Assembly (NCBI RefSeq): GCF_000169335.1
Contig: NZ_AAXW01000001.1
Span: 124,001 to 188,000 of the forward strand
Length of the DNA stretch: 64,000 nucleotides
Direction: 5' to 3'
From: Crocosphaera chwakensis CCY0110
GTDB taxonomy: Bacteria; Cyanobacteriota; Cyanobacteriia; Cyanobacteriales; Microcystaceae
Within the stretch, counting starts at the first letter, position 1. Each line of letters begins with the position of its first letter. This document shows positions 44,203 to 53,806 of the stretch, piece by piece. The position numbers and the translations under genes are program-made. A model generated the notes under the pieces. The model ran no database searches, had not been told where the DNA came from, and saw only the letters and a list, made by a program, of their open reading frames with translations.

Positions 44203-44919
44203 TTAGGAAATAATTTGTTCTAGAGAGTCCAGAGAGAAGATACAGAGGATATCATCTTCCCGTTTAATTAAACCTTTTTTTTCTAATTTAGTCAGCGATC
44301 GCGTTACCGTTTCTCTGGCTAACCCACTAATACTACTCAACTCTCGATGAGGTAAATTAGGAATTTCAACCCCTTGGGTGGTTTGTTTTCCCTGGCCTTC
44401 AGCCAAGAATAACAAGGTATCAGCTACCCTTGAGAGACTATCAGCTTCGCGTAACCTTAATCGTCGGTTAAGTTGACGTAGACGCTTAGCCATAACCTGA
44501 GCAAGTCGAATACCGGCCACTGGATCGCTATGAAGTAGGGTAACAAAATCTTGTGAAGGAATGCTACTAATAGTGGTAGGGGTTAAGGTAATGGCATCGG
44601 TTGATCGTGGAACTTCTTCTAAAGCAGCCATTTCGCCAATGACTTCCCCTTTCCCTACAATATTTAGGGTCACTTCTTTCCCATCAACATTGTGGGTGCG
44701 AATTTTTACCCATCCATCTAGGATAAAGTAAACCGAGCCTCCCCAGTCATTTTCGAGGAGAATAACACGATTGGCAGGATGACTCCGAATCACCGCATGA
44801 CTCATTACCAGTTCTAAACTTTCTTCTGGTAATTCATTAAAGAAGGGTGCTTTTTGTAGACTGTCTCGGAGGTTAGTAGATTGATTACGATAGTTTTTAA
44901 TATCTTCCATAAGCTTCAT
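44203..44919 (-). CDS. Crp/Fnr-family transcriptional regulator
   Basis: 238 residues (236 if the second ATG, MEDIKNY, is used). Residues 20-140 form a cyclic-nucleotide-binding fold (NRVILLENDWGGSVYFILDG, GEVIGEMAALEEVPRSTDAI). A long helix follows, and residues 185-230 form the winged helix (HRELSSISGLARETVTRSLT). The GEMAALEEVPRST cassette has the Glu and an Arg-Ser that could fit cyclic nucleotide, but ligand is not proven. It leads a two-gene unit with the DUF2232 gene. Confidence 0.88.
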   Translation of the reverse strand: MKLMEDIKNYRNQSTNLRDSLQKAPFFNELPEESLELVMSHAVIRSHPANRVILLENDWGGSVYFILDGWVKIRTHNVDGKEVTLNIVGKGEVIGEMAALEEVPRSTDAITLTPTTISSIPSQDFVTLLHSDPVAGIRLAQVMAKRLRQLNRRLRLREADSLSRVADTLLFLAEGQGKQTTQGVEIPNLPHRELSSISGLARETVTRSLTKLEKKGLIKREDDILCIFSLDSLEQIIS

Positions 44920-45025
44920 AAGCAGATTATAAATTGATCTGCTATGCTAAGCCTATCAAAAATCATCGGCTTAATGATTAAAGTTTCTCAAAGTTGCTTA
45001 TTTTTTGTTTCTTTTAAAGGTTATT

Positions 45026-46690
45026 GTGACGGTTCAAGATAATGTTCAATCCTTAATTAGCCAGCTTGAGCAGATTTTATGGCAAGATAAGCTCAAGGAG
45101 CATCCAGAGGTGTCACTCTTACTCGAACGAATACGACACCATTTGCTCAAAAGTCAATCTACTTTAGAAAATAATTATGATATTTATGCTGAGAGACTCA
45201 GTGAGATAATTTTAAATCGAGTCGATGATGAAATTAGTGATCGCATTTTACAAAAGGAGTTACGGCAACTACAGGATCAAAAAGAGGTTTTATTACAAGA
45301 TATTGCAACCCTAAAACAACAAAAACAAGCTATCCTGTCCAACTTATTTCAAGAATTATCAACTGATAAAAAACTATCTGCGCCTTCAGAGAACAACGTT
45401 GATATTAACCATTTAACTAACTCAGTAGACACCTTTTTTCAACCTTTATTAGAAGAGTTAAATATTTACTCTGATTCTTTGCAAGAAGGGATAGAAAGAA
45501 TGTATCGTTTAGGGCAACAGGGTGAAACAAAATTTTTAGCTTATTTAAACCGTTTACAAGAAAAATTAGAATTATTTTTACAACAAGAAGAAGAGACTAA
45601 CAAGAAAACTATGCTGTCTGATAATTGGTATTTAGGATTTGATATAACCAATAATCAAATTGAAGGTTATTTATTTACCTATCAAACAAGGGATGATTCT
45701 TTAGAACAAATAAAATATTACTCTTTATCTGAACTGGTGGACTTATGTAGATTTAATTTATTTGAACATGACAATATTTTAGAAAATATCAAAGAAAATT
45801 TGACAGCTTTAGATCGTGTTTTCAATAACTCATCAGTAAAAATAGATCAAAAAATAGCGATTAAAAGTCTTATAGAAAGAATTAAAAGTATTGTTTTTAT
45901 TTGTCCTTCTAAATGGAATGAAAGAGACCGAAATATAATTGAAGAGATTGTTTTAAAGACCCTAAATATTAGTGAATCAAAAGAATTTATTTGGATTCCT
46001 AGGCCGATGGCTTTAACTTTAAGTTCATTTTCTCGAAATTCATCCGATCAAGGCTTATTGACTTGTGTTATCAATTTAACAGAGACAATGACAGAATTAT
46101 CTATTGTTGATCTGTCTCAAGGACTTTCGGGCATTATAACTCAACAATTATTTTACGGAACCCAAGAAATAGATCAAGATATTCTTTGTCACTTGATTTA
46201 TCCTCAATGGTACGAAAAAATAACCCTTAACTTTTCTCCTTTTCCTCAACCCTTTCCTACTCCTGGAATGGCTGAAATTACTAAAAGAAAAACGTTTAAA
46301 CAATATCTAGAAAACAATAGTTTAGGAAAAGCTTTCATCGAAGCTGCTCAATTAACAAGATTAATTTTACAAGAACAAGAAGCATTTACATCTACTCTAA
46401 TCCAAAAATCTTGGTCAGTTCACCGTCAAGAGATGATAGATAAAGTGATTAATCCTTGGTTGAAAATCCTCCAAGAAAAGCTAAAAGTTTTGTTTTCTCA
46501 AGGTCAATATTCTCCTGATTCTATTGATCAAATTATTCTAGCAGGAGCAGAAATTAATACCCTTAATTATGTTTTAATTCATTGGTTTAATAATAGGTTT
46601 CCTAATGCTACGGTACTTGTAGCAGAAAAACAAGTAAAAGACGGTCAAATCTTGACAGGGTTAAAGGTTTTATTGAATAATAAGAGTTAA
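45026..46690 (+). CDS. Degenerate Hsp70/actin-like protein with N-terminal coiled coil
   Basis: 554 residues from GTG 45026 (AAAGG six bases upstream; a TTG at 45005 is the other option). Residues 70-105 form a coiled coil (LQKELRQLQDQKEVLLQDIA). From about 200 the pattern of the actin/Hsp70 ATPase fold appears: WYLGFDITNNQIEGYLF (phosphate 1), SIVFICPSKWNERDRNIIEE, CVINLTETMTELSIVD (phosphate 2) and IDQIILAGAEINTLNYVL (adenosine). The key Asp and Gly residues are partly replaced. Known as a conserved cyanobacterial hypothetical at most; nucleotide binding is doubtful. Confidence 0.55.
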   Translation: MTVQDNVQSLISQLEQILWQDKLKEHPEVSLLLERIRHHLLKSQSTLENNYDIYAERLSEIILNRVDDEISDRILQKELRQLQDQKEVLLQDIATLKQQKQAILSNLFQELSTDKKLSAPSENNVDINHLTNSVDTFFQPLLEELNIYSDSLQEGIERMYRLGQQGETKFLAYLNRLQEKLELFLQQEEETNKKTMLSDNWYLGFDITNNQIEGYLFTYQTRDDSLEQIKYYSLSELVDLCRFNLFEHDNILENIKENLTALDRVFNNSSVKIDQKIAIKSLIERIKSIVFICPSKWNERDRNIIEEIVLKTLNISESKEFIWIPRPMALTLSSFSRNSSDQGLLTCVINLTETMTELSIVDLSQGLSGIITQQLFYGTQEIDQDILCHLIYPQWYEKITLNFSPFPQPFPTPGMAEITKRKTFKQYLENNSLGKAFIEAAQLTRLILQEQEAFTSTLIQKSWSVHRQEMIDKVINPWLKILQEKLKVLFSQGQYSPDSIDQIILAGAEINTLNYVLIHWFNNRFPNATVLVAEKQVKDGQILTGLKVLLNNKS

Positions 46691-46732
46691 ATTCATTAAT
46701 TATTAATTGTTAATTATTAATTATTAATTAAA

Positions 46733-48211
46733 ATGACCATCAACGAGATACCCGAAACCTCTGATCCCAAACCGATCAAACCTCTACCCAAAATAAAACT
46801 CTTAACCATGTTTCGTTTAGGTTTATTCCAAATGGGCCTAGGAATCATGTCCCTGTTGACGTTGGGGGTGATCAACCGTATCATGATCGACGAATTGACT
46901 GTACTCCCTTGGATCGCAGCTACCGCGATCGCCATGTATCAGTTTGTCAGTCCGGCGCGCGTGTGGTTTGGACAACTCTCAGATACGAAACCAATAAAAG
47001 GGTATCATCGCACAGGATATGTTTGGATAGGTGCTATTCTTTTCACTTCTCTGGCGTTTATTGCCTTACAAGTAGTCTGGCAACTGGGAAGCAGTATCCA
47101 GGCAACGGGATGGAGTTGGATAAGTTACGGTTGGGCCATCTTGTTAGGGGTGGTTTTTGGGGGTTATGGATTAGCCTTAAGTATGAGTTCAACCCCCTTT
47201 GCAGCGATGTTGGTAGATGTGTCTGACGAGGATAACCGATCGCAATTAATTGGCATTGTTTGGTCGATGTTAATGGTAGGTATTGTCGTCGGAGCGATCG
47301 TCAGTTCTCAATTATTGAATACCCCCGAAATTTGTGGTCAAGCTATTTTGTCCTACGATCCTACAGAAACGGCAAAAATGGCTAATATTGCTACCCTACA
47401 AGCTACTGTTAACCCTGTGTTTATCATCATGCCAGTGGTAGTCTTAATTATGTCTTTTTTCGCCACTTGGGGGGTAGAATCTCGTTATTCTCGTTTTGGA
47501 ATGCGGTCACAGACAGTACAACGAGAAGATCAAATTGGTTTACAAGATGCTTTAAATGTCTTGACAGCGAGTCGTCAAACGGGACTCTTTTTTAGCTTTA
47601 TTTTGATTTTAACCCTTAGTTTATTTATGCAAGATACCGTAATGGAACCTTACGGGGGTGAAGTGTTTGGGATGTGTATCTCTGAAACGACACAATTAAA
47701 CGCTTTTTTTGGCACCGGAACCCTCTTCGGTATTGCTTCAACAGGTTTTCTGGTGGTTCCCCGTCTGGGAAAACAACGCACCACAAAACTGGGTTGTATC
47801 CTAGCAGTGGGTTGTTTTGTCATGATTGTTTTGGCCGGGACTATCCCTAGTCAAAGTCTCCTGAAGTCAGGGTTACTGTTTTTTGGCTTAGCATCAGGGA
47901 TGATTACCGCCGGAGCCACCAGTTTAATGTTAGATTTAACCGTAGCTGAAACCGCCGGAACCTTTATCGGTGCTTGGGGGTTAGCACAAGCGATCGCAAG
48001 GGGACTGTCTACGGTTTTAGGGGGCGTGGTTTTAAATTTTGGAAAAATGGTGTTTCCTGTTCCTGTGTTATCCTACGCTTTAGTTTTTGTTATTCAAGGG
48101 TTGGGTATGATTGTGGCGATTTGGTTATTAGGAAAAGTCAATATTCAAGAGTTTCGGGATAATGCTAAATCTGCCCTTTCTATGGTGATGGAAGGGGACT
48201 TAGATGGGTAA
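46733..48211 (+). CDS. BCD-family (PucC-like) chlorophyll-delivery MFS transporter
   Basis: 492 residues with about 12 membrane segments. MFRLGLFQMGLGIMSLLTLG, VINRIMIDELTVLPW and FVSPARVWFGQLSDTKP are signature stretches of the BCD (bacteriochlorophyll delivery) family, which includes PucC and LhaA. Cyanobacterial members are associated with chlorophyll insertion and photosystem assembly. It lies 42 nt after the Hsp70-like gene, separated by a small AT repeat, and may be co-transcribed with it. Confidence 0.87.
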   Translation: MTINEIPETSDPKPIKPLPKIKLLTMFRLGLFQMGLGIMSLLTLGVINRIMIDELTVLPWIAATAIAMYQFVSPARVWFGQLSDTKPIKGYHRTGYVWIGAILFTSLAFIALQVVWQLGSSIQATGWSWISYGWAILLGVVFGGYGLALSMSSTPFAAMLVDVSDEDNRSQLIGIVWSMLMVGIVVGAIVSSQLLNTPEICGQAILSYDPTETAKMANIATLQATVNPVFIIMPVVVLIMSFFATWGVESRYSRFGMRSQTVQREDQIGLQDALNVLTASRQTGLFFSFILILTLSLFMQDTVMEPYGGEVFGMCISETTQLNAFFGTGTLFGIASTGFLVVPRLGKQRTTKLGCILAVGCFVMIVLAGTIPSQSLLKSGLLFFGLASGMITAGATSLMLDLTVAETAGTFIGAWGLAQAIARGLSTVLGGVVLNFGKMVFPVPVLSYALVFVIQGLGMIVAIWLLGKVNIQEFRDNAKSALSMVMEGDLDG

Positions 48212-48250
48212 TTTCGGTGAACAGCGAACAGTGAACAGTTTTGAGGAGTG

Positions 48251-48928
48251 ATGGATCAGATTAAAACGTTATTAGAGAAAATTCGCTTTGAAGCAGAAAG
48301 GGCAAGTTTTCCCCTTGATACACCTATTTATCAAGCTGCTGGAAAAATTCCAACCGAACCGGTACTTTATGCAGGAAATTTAAACAGTAAAATTTGCTTT
48401 TTTGGTCGAGACTTAGGACGGGATGAGGTGGCCAAAGGACAACCTTTAATTGGTTCAGCCGGTACGATGGTTCGTAAAGGATTTTATCAAGGCATTTATC
48501 ATCAAGAAGCAACTTCCCCCGAAGACTTACAAGCTATCTGCGATCGCGCTTTACTCACCAATACTGTCCCTTATAAACCCCCAGGAAATAAAGCTTATTC
48601 TGTTAAAGTCAAAGAACGATTTCGTCCCTTTATTGAACAATTATTGGTGATTCATTGGGGAGGAACTCAAATCGTGACCTTGGGGACAGAAGCGTTTAAA
48701 TGGTTTACTCCCTACGCACCAAAAGAGGAAATTGAGACATTTTGGAAACGCAGCGACCGCTATGAAGTACAAATGCGTGTAACCCTTGAGGCCGTTGATT
48801 TCCAGAAAACAAAGCACCAGCATCAAGTATCCCTACTCCCGTTACCCCATCCTTCCCCCTTGAATAAGCGGTATTACGCTAAATTTCCCGAAATGCTTCA
48901 ACACCGATTAAACGAATTAGAGTTCTAG
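48251..48928 (+). CDS. Uracil-DNA glycosylase superfamily protein
   Basis: 225 residues from the second of two adjacent ATGs, with GAGGAG upstream. The fold signature is readable: ICFFGRDLGRDEVAKGQPLI (motif 1 region), LLTNTVPYKPPGNKAYS and LLPLPHPSPLNKRYYAKFP (the leucine-intercalation/HPSP motif). The GRDLGRDE version differs from family 4 (GEAPGxxE). It may be a distinct repair glycosylase or a non-catalytic member. Follows the chlorophyll transporter by about 40 nt. Confidence 0.78.
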   Translation: MDQIKTLLEKIRFEAERASFPLDTPIYQAAGKIPTEPVLYAGNLNSKICFFGRDLGRDEVAKGQPLIGSAGTMVRKGFYQGIYHQEATSPEDLQAICDRALLTNTVPYKPPGNKAYSVKVKERFRPFIEQLLVIHWGGTQIVTLGTEAFKWFTPYAPKEEIETFWKRSDRYEVQMRVTLEAVDFQKTKHQHQVSLLPLPHPSPLNKRYYAKFPEMLQHRLNELEF

Positions 48929-48965
48929 GCAAATCAGGTAAAAACAAGTTACAATAGGAATTCAT

Positions 48966-49038
48966 GGGTGTGTAGCTCAATGGATAGAGCAACAGCCTTC
49001 TAAGCTGTCGGTTACAGGTTCGAGTCCTGTCACACCCG
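48966..49038 (+). tRNA. tRNA-Arg(TCT)
   Basis: A 73-nt cloverleaf. Acceptor GGGTGTG/CACACCC with discriminator G, D arm GCTCAATGGATAGAGC, anticodon loop CTTCTAA (TCT), T arm ACAGG TTCGAGT CCTGT. CCA is not encoded. Confidence 0.96.
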
Positions 49039-49118
49039 TTTGTTTTCTGATTTCATCCGTGTCTTAGTTAACTGGAAATATTTGCTACTCAACTGAAAAA
49101 CGCTATATTAGCGATTAA

Positions 49119-50909
49119 ATGCTCAGTCCTAAAGTCACTAAGCTCATGAAACCAGAAACAATTTTAGACAAAATTAAGCCCAAAAAAGTTAGTCTTAGCC
49201 GTCAGTTATTCCTTAGACCTTATTTACTCGAAGGAATAATCGTTGCTCTATTAGTTGTAGCGACGATTCTGATTAATTATAAAATGATAAAAGATGGAAT
49301 TAATGGAAAAGTTGATCTTAAATGGCATCTGACTTGGATTCAACATTTTTCTAAACAACTATCCGAAGGAATCTGGTATCCTCGATGGTTAGCTGGAACA
49401 AATTATGGATATGGCAGCCCTACTTTTGTTTTCTATCCACCATTTGTTTATTATCTTGGCTCATTTCTAAAGTTGAGTGGTTTAAATACTCAAGATGTCG
49501 TTATTACACTCTTTTCTTTAGCACTTTTCTTATCAGGTTTTACTTTTTACCTTTATGGTCGAAATCAATGGGGAAGAACTGCTGCTTTACTGGGTGGATT
49601 TGCTTATATGACAGTTCCCTATATTGCTTTTGATATTTATTGGAGAGGAGGATTAGCATCAGTCTTTGTGCAAGCATGGATTCCCTTACTTTGGTGGTCA
49701 ACTGACCAATCTCTCTCCGAAAAAAAATGGCGATTCACACTACCTATGTCTTGGACATTGATTGCTTTGACTCATACTCCAAGCTTATTAGTCTGTGCAA
49801 TTGTTTGGTTTCCTTATGTCTTATTTTCTATACTTAATCGACCTTGGAAAGCTGTGGTAAAAACCATTATATCTGCAGGTATAGGATGGGGAATAGCCTC
49901 TTTTTATTTATTACCGGCTATCCTCGAAAAACGCTTTGTTAATATCGAGGTCATGAGAGGCATTTGGGGAGGTGCTGCAGCCAATTTATTAAATTTTAGA
50001 GATATTTTTACTAATATTGATAAGAATCAGATTGTGTATATTTTTAGTCATCAAGCTTTAGTCGTTCTTCTCTTAATGATTATTGCTTTTGTTATTTATC
50101 GTTATCAATCTAATATTACTAAAAAAATACAGCCCTGGTTAGTTTTTATATTAGCTTTAGTTTTTATAATGAGTTCTTTTTCTGAATTTATTTGGAACAT
50201 GAGTCCTACCTTACAAATGCTACAATTTCCCTGGCGATTTTTACAGATATTTTCATTTGTGGGAGCAGTTGTCTTTGCGATCGTTGTTCAAGGTCTTTTA
50301 CAATTACCTCTTACTCCTCGTTTCTTACTATCAACAGTTATTATAGGCATTCTTTTCTTTAATTTTAGCTATTCTTACAAGTTATCCCGTAAATACGTTA
50401 CACTGAGGAATCCAGGTCGGGGTAGCATAGAACATCTTAGTCATATTGTAACTATTCTCGAAGATCCCTACACGAATAAATTAAGGGATGTTGAAGAATA
50501 CCGACCTATTCTCAATGAAGATCCTTCATCCCCTCCCATACCTCTTCAAGATCAACCTAAAATTGCTGTTGTTAGTGGTGAAGCTAAATTTCAAATCGAG
50601 GAATGGAAAAGCTATTATCGAAAGTTTACTGTGACGGCAGAGAAATCATCAAAACTCCAAATCAGACTTTATTATTATCCAGCTTGGCATTTATATATTA
50701 ATCAGAAATCCTATCCTATTAAAATGTCTAAGGATGGAAGCATAGAATTGCAACTGGACTCTGGCTTATACAACGTAGAATTGCGATATCAATGGACTCT
50801 AGCTTTTACCATAGGGGTCATTGTCAGTTTTTTGAGTTTTGCTACTTTAATCTTTTTTAATAGGAATGTCGGGAGAAGTCCTCATATTTTGAAGCAAGAG
50901 TCAATCTAG
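49119..50909 (+). CDS. Large membrane protein, PTPS-related/GT-C-like
   Basis: 596 residues with about ten to eleven membrane segments and a soluble beta-rich tail from about residue 470. LKWHLTWIQHFSKQLSEGIW, YPRWLAGTNYGYGSPTFVFY and PPFVYYLGS are the conserved block of the so-called 6-pyruvoyl-tetrahydropterin synthase-related membrane family (PF10131). Despite the name it resembles GT-C glycosyltransferases, with an acidic residue in the first outside loop (KVDLKWH). It is probably a sugar transferase at the envelope; substrate unknown. Confidence 0.72.
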   Translation: MLSPKVTKLMKPETILDKIKPKKVSLSRQLFLRPYLLEGIIVALLVVATILINYKMIKDGINGKVDLKWHLTWIQHFSKQLSEGIWYPRWLAGTNYGYGSPTFVFYPPFVYYLGSFLKLSGLNTQDVVITLFSLALFLSGFTFYLYGRNQWGRTAALLGGFAYMTVPYIAFDIYWRGGLASVFVQAWIPLLWWSTDQSLSEKKWRFTLPMSWTLIALTHTPSLLVCAIVWFPYVLFSILNRPWKAVVKTIISAGIGWGIASFYLLPAILEKRFVNIEVMRGIWGGAAANLLNFRDIFTNIDKNQIVYIFSHQALVVLLLMIIAFVIYRYQSNITKKIQPWLVFILALVFIMSSFSEFIWNMSPTLQMLQFPWRFLQIFSFVGAVVFAIVVQGLLQLPLTPRFLLSTVIIGILFFNFSYSYKLSRKYVTLRNPGRGSIEHLSHIVTILEDPYTNKLRDVEEYRPILNEDPSSPPIPLQDQPKIAVVSGEAKFQIEEWKSYYRKFTVTAEKSSKLQIRLYYYPAWHLYINQKSYPIKMSKDGSIELQLDSGLYNVELRYQWTLAFTIGVIVSFLSFATLIFFNRNVGRSPHILKQESI

Positions 50910-51137
50910 CGAAGAGAATTCAACCATTTTTCTATATATTTGACTTGATCATAAATTAATTAGATTAACAAAACTTACCCTTTGATTATGCCCTAATAAA
51001 TCTTTGAAAGTAACATCATACAATCAACAGACTTATCTAGAGTATAACAAGCTGTAATCTTGCACAAAATGTGAAAACTGTGTAACTTTCTGTTAATATC
51101 TTAGAGAAAGGTTAAGAAACGTTACAAATTTATATAA

Positions 51138-52115
51138 ATGAAATTATTAATCGTCGGTGCAACAGGGACGCTAGGGCGACAAATAGCCCGTCGTGCCATA
51201 GATGAAGGTCATGAAGTCCGTTGTTTAGTTAGAAATGCCAGAAAAGCAGCCTTCTTAAAAGAATGGGGTGCAGAATTAAGACCAGGGGACATCTGTAAAC
51301 CAGAAACCTTACCCCCTATCTTAGAAGGAATGGACGCAGTCATTGACGCGGCCGCAGCAAGGCCAACGGATAGCCTGTCTATGAAAGAAATCGATTGGGA
51401 TGGGAAAGTAAACTTAATCCAAGCAGTTGAAAAAGCTGGTATTGACCGTTATATCTTCTTTTCTATTCTTAACGCTGAGAAATACCCTGATGTGCCGTTA
51501 ATGAATATTAAACACTGCATAGAAAAATTCTTAAAAGAGTCAAAACTCAAATATACCATATTACGTCCTTGTGGCTTTATGCAGGGCTTAATTGGTCAAT
51601 ACGCGGTTCCTATGTTAGATAACCAAGCGGTTTGGATATCAGGAGAAAGCACTCCTATTGCTTATATGGATACTCAAGACGTAGCTAAATTAACCATTCG
51701 TGCGTTAGAAGTCCCCGAAACCCAAAAACAGACTTATCCGATGGTAGGAACAAAAGCATGGACAGCAGAAGAAATCATCGAATTATGTGAAAGACTTTCA
51801 GATAAACGAGTAAAAATTGCCCGTGTTCCCTTAGGACTGCTAAGATTTTTACGTCGCTTTACTCGTTTCTTCCAATGGACGTATAATATTTCTGACCGCC
51901 TAGCGTTTGCTGAAGTTTTGGCCAGTGGTAAACCTTTAAATGCCTCAATGGATGAAGTTTACAAAACCCTAGGGGTTGATCCAAAAGAAACGACTACTTT
52001 AGAAGCTTATTTTCAAGAGTATTTTAGTCGTATTCTTAAAAAGCTCAAAGAAATCGATTACGAAAAGAGCAAAGCGAAGAAGAAAAAGAAAACCCCTTTT
52101 AAATCTTCTGTCTAA
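51138..52115 (+). CDS. ycf39: Ycf39-type atypical short-chain dehydrogenase
   Basis: 325 residues. NAD(P)-binding GATGTLG at 7-13, then RCLVRNARKAAFLKEWGAEL, YIFFSILNAEKYPDVPLMNI and LRPCGFMQGLIGQYAVP, the Ycf39/HCF244 signature. Ycf39 acts with chlorophyll synthase and Hlips in delivering chlorophyll to new D1 during photosystem II assembly. The C-terminal lysine-rich tail (KSKAKKKKKT) is unusual in its length. The 28 bp before nadK suggest co-transcription. Confidence 0.9.
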   Translation: MKLLIVGATGTLGRQIARRAIDEGHEVRCLVRNARKAAFLKEWGAELRPGDICKPETLPPILEGMDAVIDAAAARPTDSLSMKEIDWDGKVNLIQAVEKAGIDRYIFFSILNAEKYPDVPLMNIKHCIEKFLKESKLKYTILRPCGFMQGLIGQYAVPMLDNQAVWISGESTPIAYMDTQDVAKLTIRALEVPETQKQTYPMVGTKAWTAEEIIELCERLSDKRVKIARVPLGLLRFLRRFTRFFQWTYNISDRLAFAEVLASGKPLNASMDEVYKTLGVDPKETTTLEAYFQEYFSRILKKLKEIDYEKSKAKKKKKTPFKSSV

Positions 52116-52142
52116 GTCAAAGCTGATTCAGGATAATTTGTT

Positions 52143-53060
52143 GTGCCAAAAGTCGGCATTATTTTTAACGATCTCAAACCCGTCGCTTGTAAAGCTGCCA
52201 ACGATTTACAAACTCAGTTGACGGAAAAAGGCTGGACTGTTTGTCTAGAGACTGGCCGAGGAGGACTCCTTGGCTATTCTCACCCTGAAGGTCCGGTCTG
52301 TCATACGGCCATTGATCAGTTAATTCCCCCTAATTTTGATCAAGATATGGCTTTTGCTATTGTCTTGGGGGGAGATGGTACGGTATTGTCTGCTTATCGA
52401 CAGTTAGCTCCTTGTGGTATCCCCTTATTAACAGTCAATACGGGACATATGGGCTTTTTAACAGAAGTTTATCTTAACCAGTTATCAGAAATCTTAGATA
52501 AAGTTATAGCAGGAGACTACGAAGTAGAAGAGCGTACCATGTTAACGGTACAACTGTATCGTGAAAAAACTTTGCTTTGGGAAGCATTATCCCTCAATGA
52601 AATGGTCATTCATCGTGAACCTTTGACCAGTATGTGTCATTTTGAAATAAAAATCGGCAGACACGCATCGGTTGATATTGCTGCTGACGGCTTGATTTTA
52701 TCCACTCCTACGGGGTCTACAGCCTACTCTTTAAGTGCAGGAGGCCCCGTGGTTACTCCTGATGTCCCCGTGTTGCAATTAGCCCCTATTTGTCCCCATT
52801 CCTTGGCTTCTCGTTCTTTGGTCTTTTCGGATAAGGAACCTGCAACTATTTTTCCTGCAACCCCTAACCGCATGGTTTTGGTCGTAGATGGGAATGGAGG
52901 GTGTTATGTGTTACCAGAAGATCGAATTCATGTAGAAAAGTCCCGTTATACTGCGCGTTTTATTCGCCTAGAAGAACCTGAATTTTTCCGTATTTTAAGG
53001 GAAAAGTTAGGGTGGGGACTGCCTCATATTGCTAAACCGACTTCGGTTGAATTGCCTTAA
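52143..53060 (+). CDS. nadK: NAD kinase
   Basis: 305 residues from GTG 52143. The catalytic GGDGT motif is at 76-80, NTGHMGFLTE at about 100, ALNEMVI-type SLNEMVIHR at about 157 and TPTGSTAYSLSAGGP at 190-204. It makes NADP from NAD and ATP. Cyanobacteria have two NAD kinases; this one, next to ycf39, could be either form. Its stop overlaps that of a remnant gene on the other strand. Confidence 0.92.
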   Translation: MPKVGIIFNDLKPVACKAANDLQTQLTEKGWTVCLETGRGGLLGYSHPEGPVCHTAIDQLIPPNFDQDMAFAIVLGGDGTVLSAYRQLAPCGIPLLTVNTGHMGFLTEVYLNQLSEILDKVIAGDYEVEERTMLTVQLYREKTLLWEALSLNEMVIHREPLTSMCHFEIKIGRHASVDIAADGLILSTPTGSTAYSLSAGGPVVTPDVPVLQLAPICPHSLASRSLVFSDKEPATIFPATPNRMVLVVDGNGGCYVLPEDRIHVEKSRYTARFIRLEEPEFFRILREKLGWGLPHIAKPTSVELP

Positions 53061-53212
53061 CTTTTTGATTCGTCTTTGCTTAACCACTGTACTATAGGTT
53101 TTCGTTGTTGATGAACACAATCTTGTAGATAAAGTTCAATTAGGCTTTGATAAGAAATACCTGTTTCTTCTGCTAGTTGGATAAAGTAGTTAAGAACATC
53201 TTTCTGGAGGCA
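53057..53212 (-). pseudogene. CopG/ribbon-helix-helix antitoxin remnant
   Basis: An open minus-strand segment too short for normal gene calling. It reads KDVLNYFIQLAEETGISYQS, LIELYLQDCVHQQRKPIVQW and a stop. This is the C-terminal half of the antitoxin family usually ending in AEETGIPYQxLINLYLRDC. The N-terminal part and the partner toxin are missing, lost near 53215. Confidence 0.72.
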
Positions 53213-53279
53213 CTACACTAATGGTCAGAAGCCGTATATAACACCAAGTTTTCAGTCACTTTTGAGAATTAGTATCATA

Positions 53280-53385
53280 GCAGTTTTCATTTGCATAGAT
53301 TTTAATTCTCTAGCTTTGAGGCAGAGAACAGGAGGCAGGAGGCAGGAGGAAAAATTTTTAGATGTTCCACTCAATTGAAAATGGC
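53280..53385. mobile_element. 106-bp MITE-like element with TA flanks
   Basis: Imperfect terminal inverted repeats: GCAGTTTTCATTTGCATAG at the left and, inverted, GCCATTTTCAATTGAGTGG at the right. TA dinucleotides stand outside both ends (53278-53279, 53386-53387), as expected for IS630/Tc1-type mobility. It encodes nothing. The centre (53319-53351) holds the GGCAGGA heptad repeat, also found in the unrelated element at 22876. Confidence 0.75.
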
Positions 53386-53500
53386 TATTAGATGGTAATT
53401 TAATCAGTTTCGAGAAAATTACTTAACCTACTACCCTCCAACAAAATCGATTTTTAGAGTTGCTAAAATTTGTGTGATAGAATTAGCTAATACGAAGCAT

Positions 53501-53806
53501 TTATCTTCGCTGAAATTCTTCAAGTAACTCCAATAAATTCGTTTGGCATTGTTTGGGTAATAATTCCAACAGAGAAACTTCTTTTTTACCACCTCCCAAA
53601 CTAACAGAAATGCTACGAAGAATATCAGTGATCGCGTCTTCGCTTACTTCGTCATTTTCGAGCAGAGGGTAAACTTTTTCAGCAACAGTAGTATGTAAAT
53701 GTGCATCCGATAGATAAAGATGCCATTTTGCCACATCAATGTAAATATTTTCACCAATTTCAGCAGCGAGGGATTCAACTGCTTGTGTTGTTTTATAATT
53801 AGCCAT
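53501..53806 (-). CDS. DUF3181 family protein
   Basis: 101 residues, soluble. AVESLAAEIGENIYIDVAKW, HLYLSDAHLHTTVAEKVYPL and SISVSLGGGKKEVSLLELLP match DUF3181, a small cyanobacterial family without known function. It overlaps the upstream two-helix membrane protein gene by 8 nt, so they are co-translated. Confidence 0.75.
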   Translation of the reverse strand: MANYKTTQAVESLAAEIGENIYIDVAKWHLYLSDAHLHTTVAEKVYPLLENDEVSEDAITDILRSISVSLGGGKKEVSLLELLPKQCQTNLLELLEEFQRR

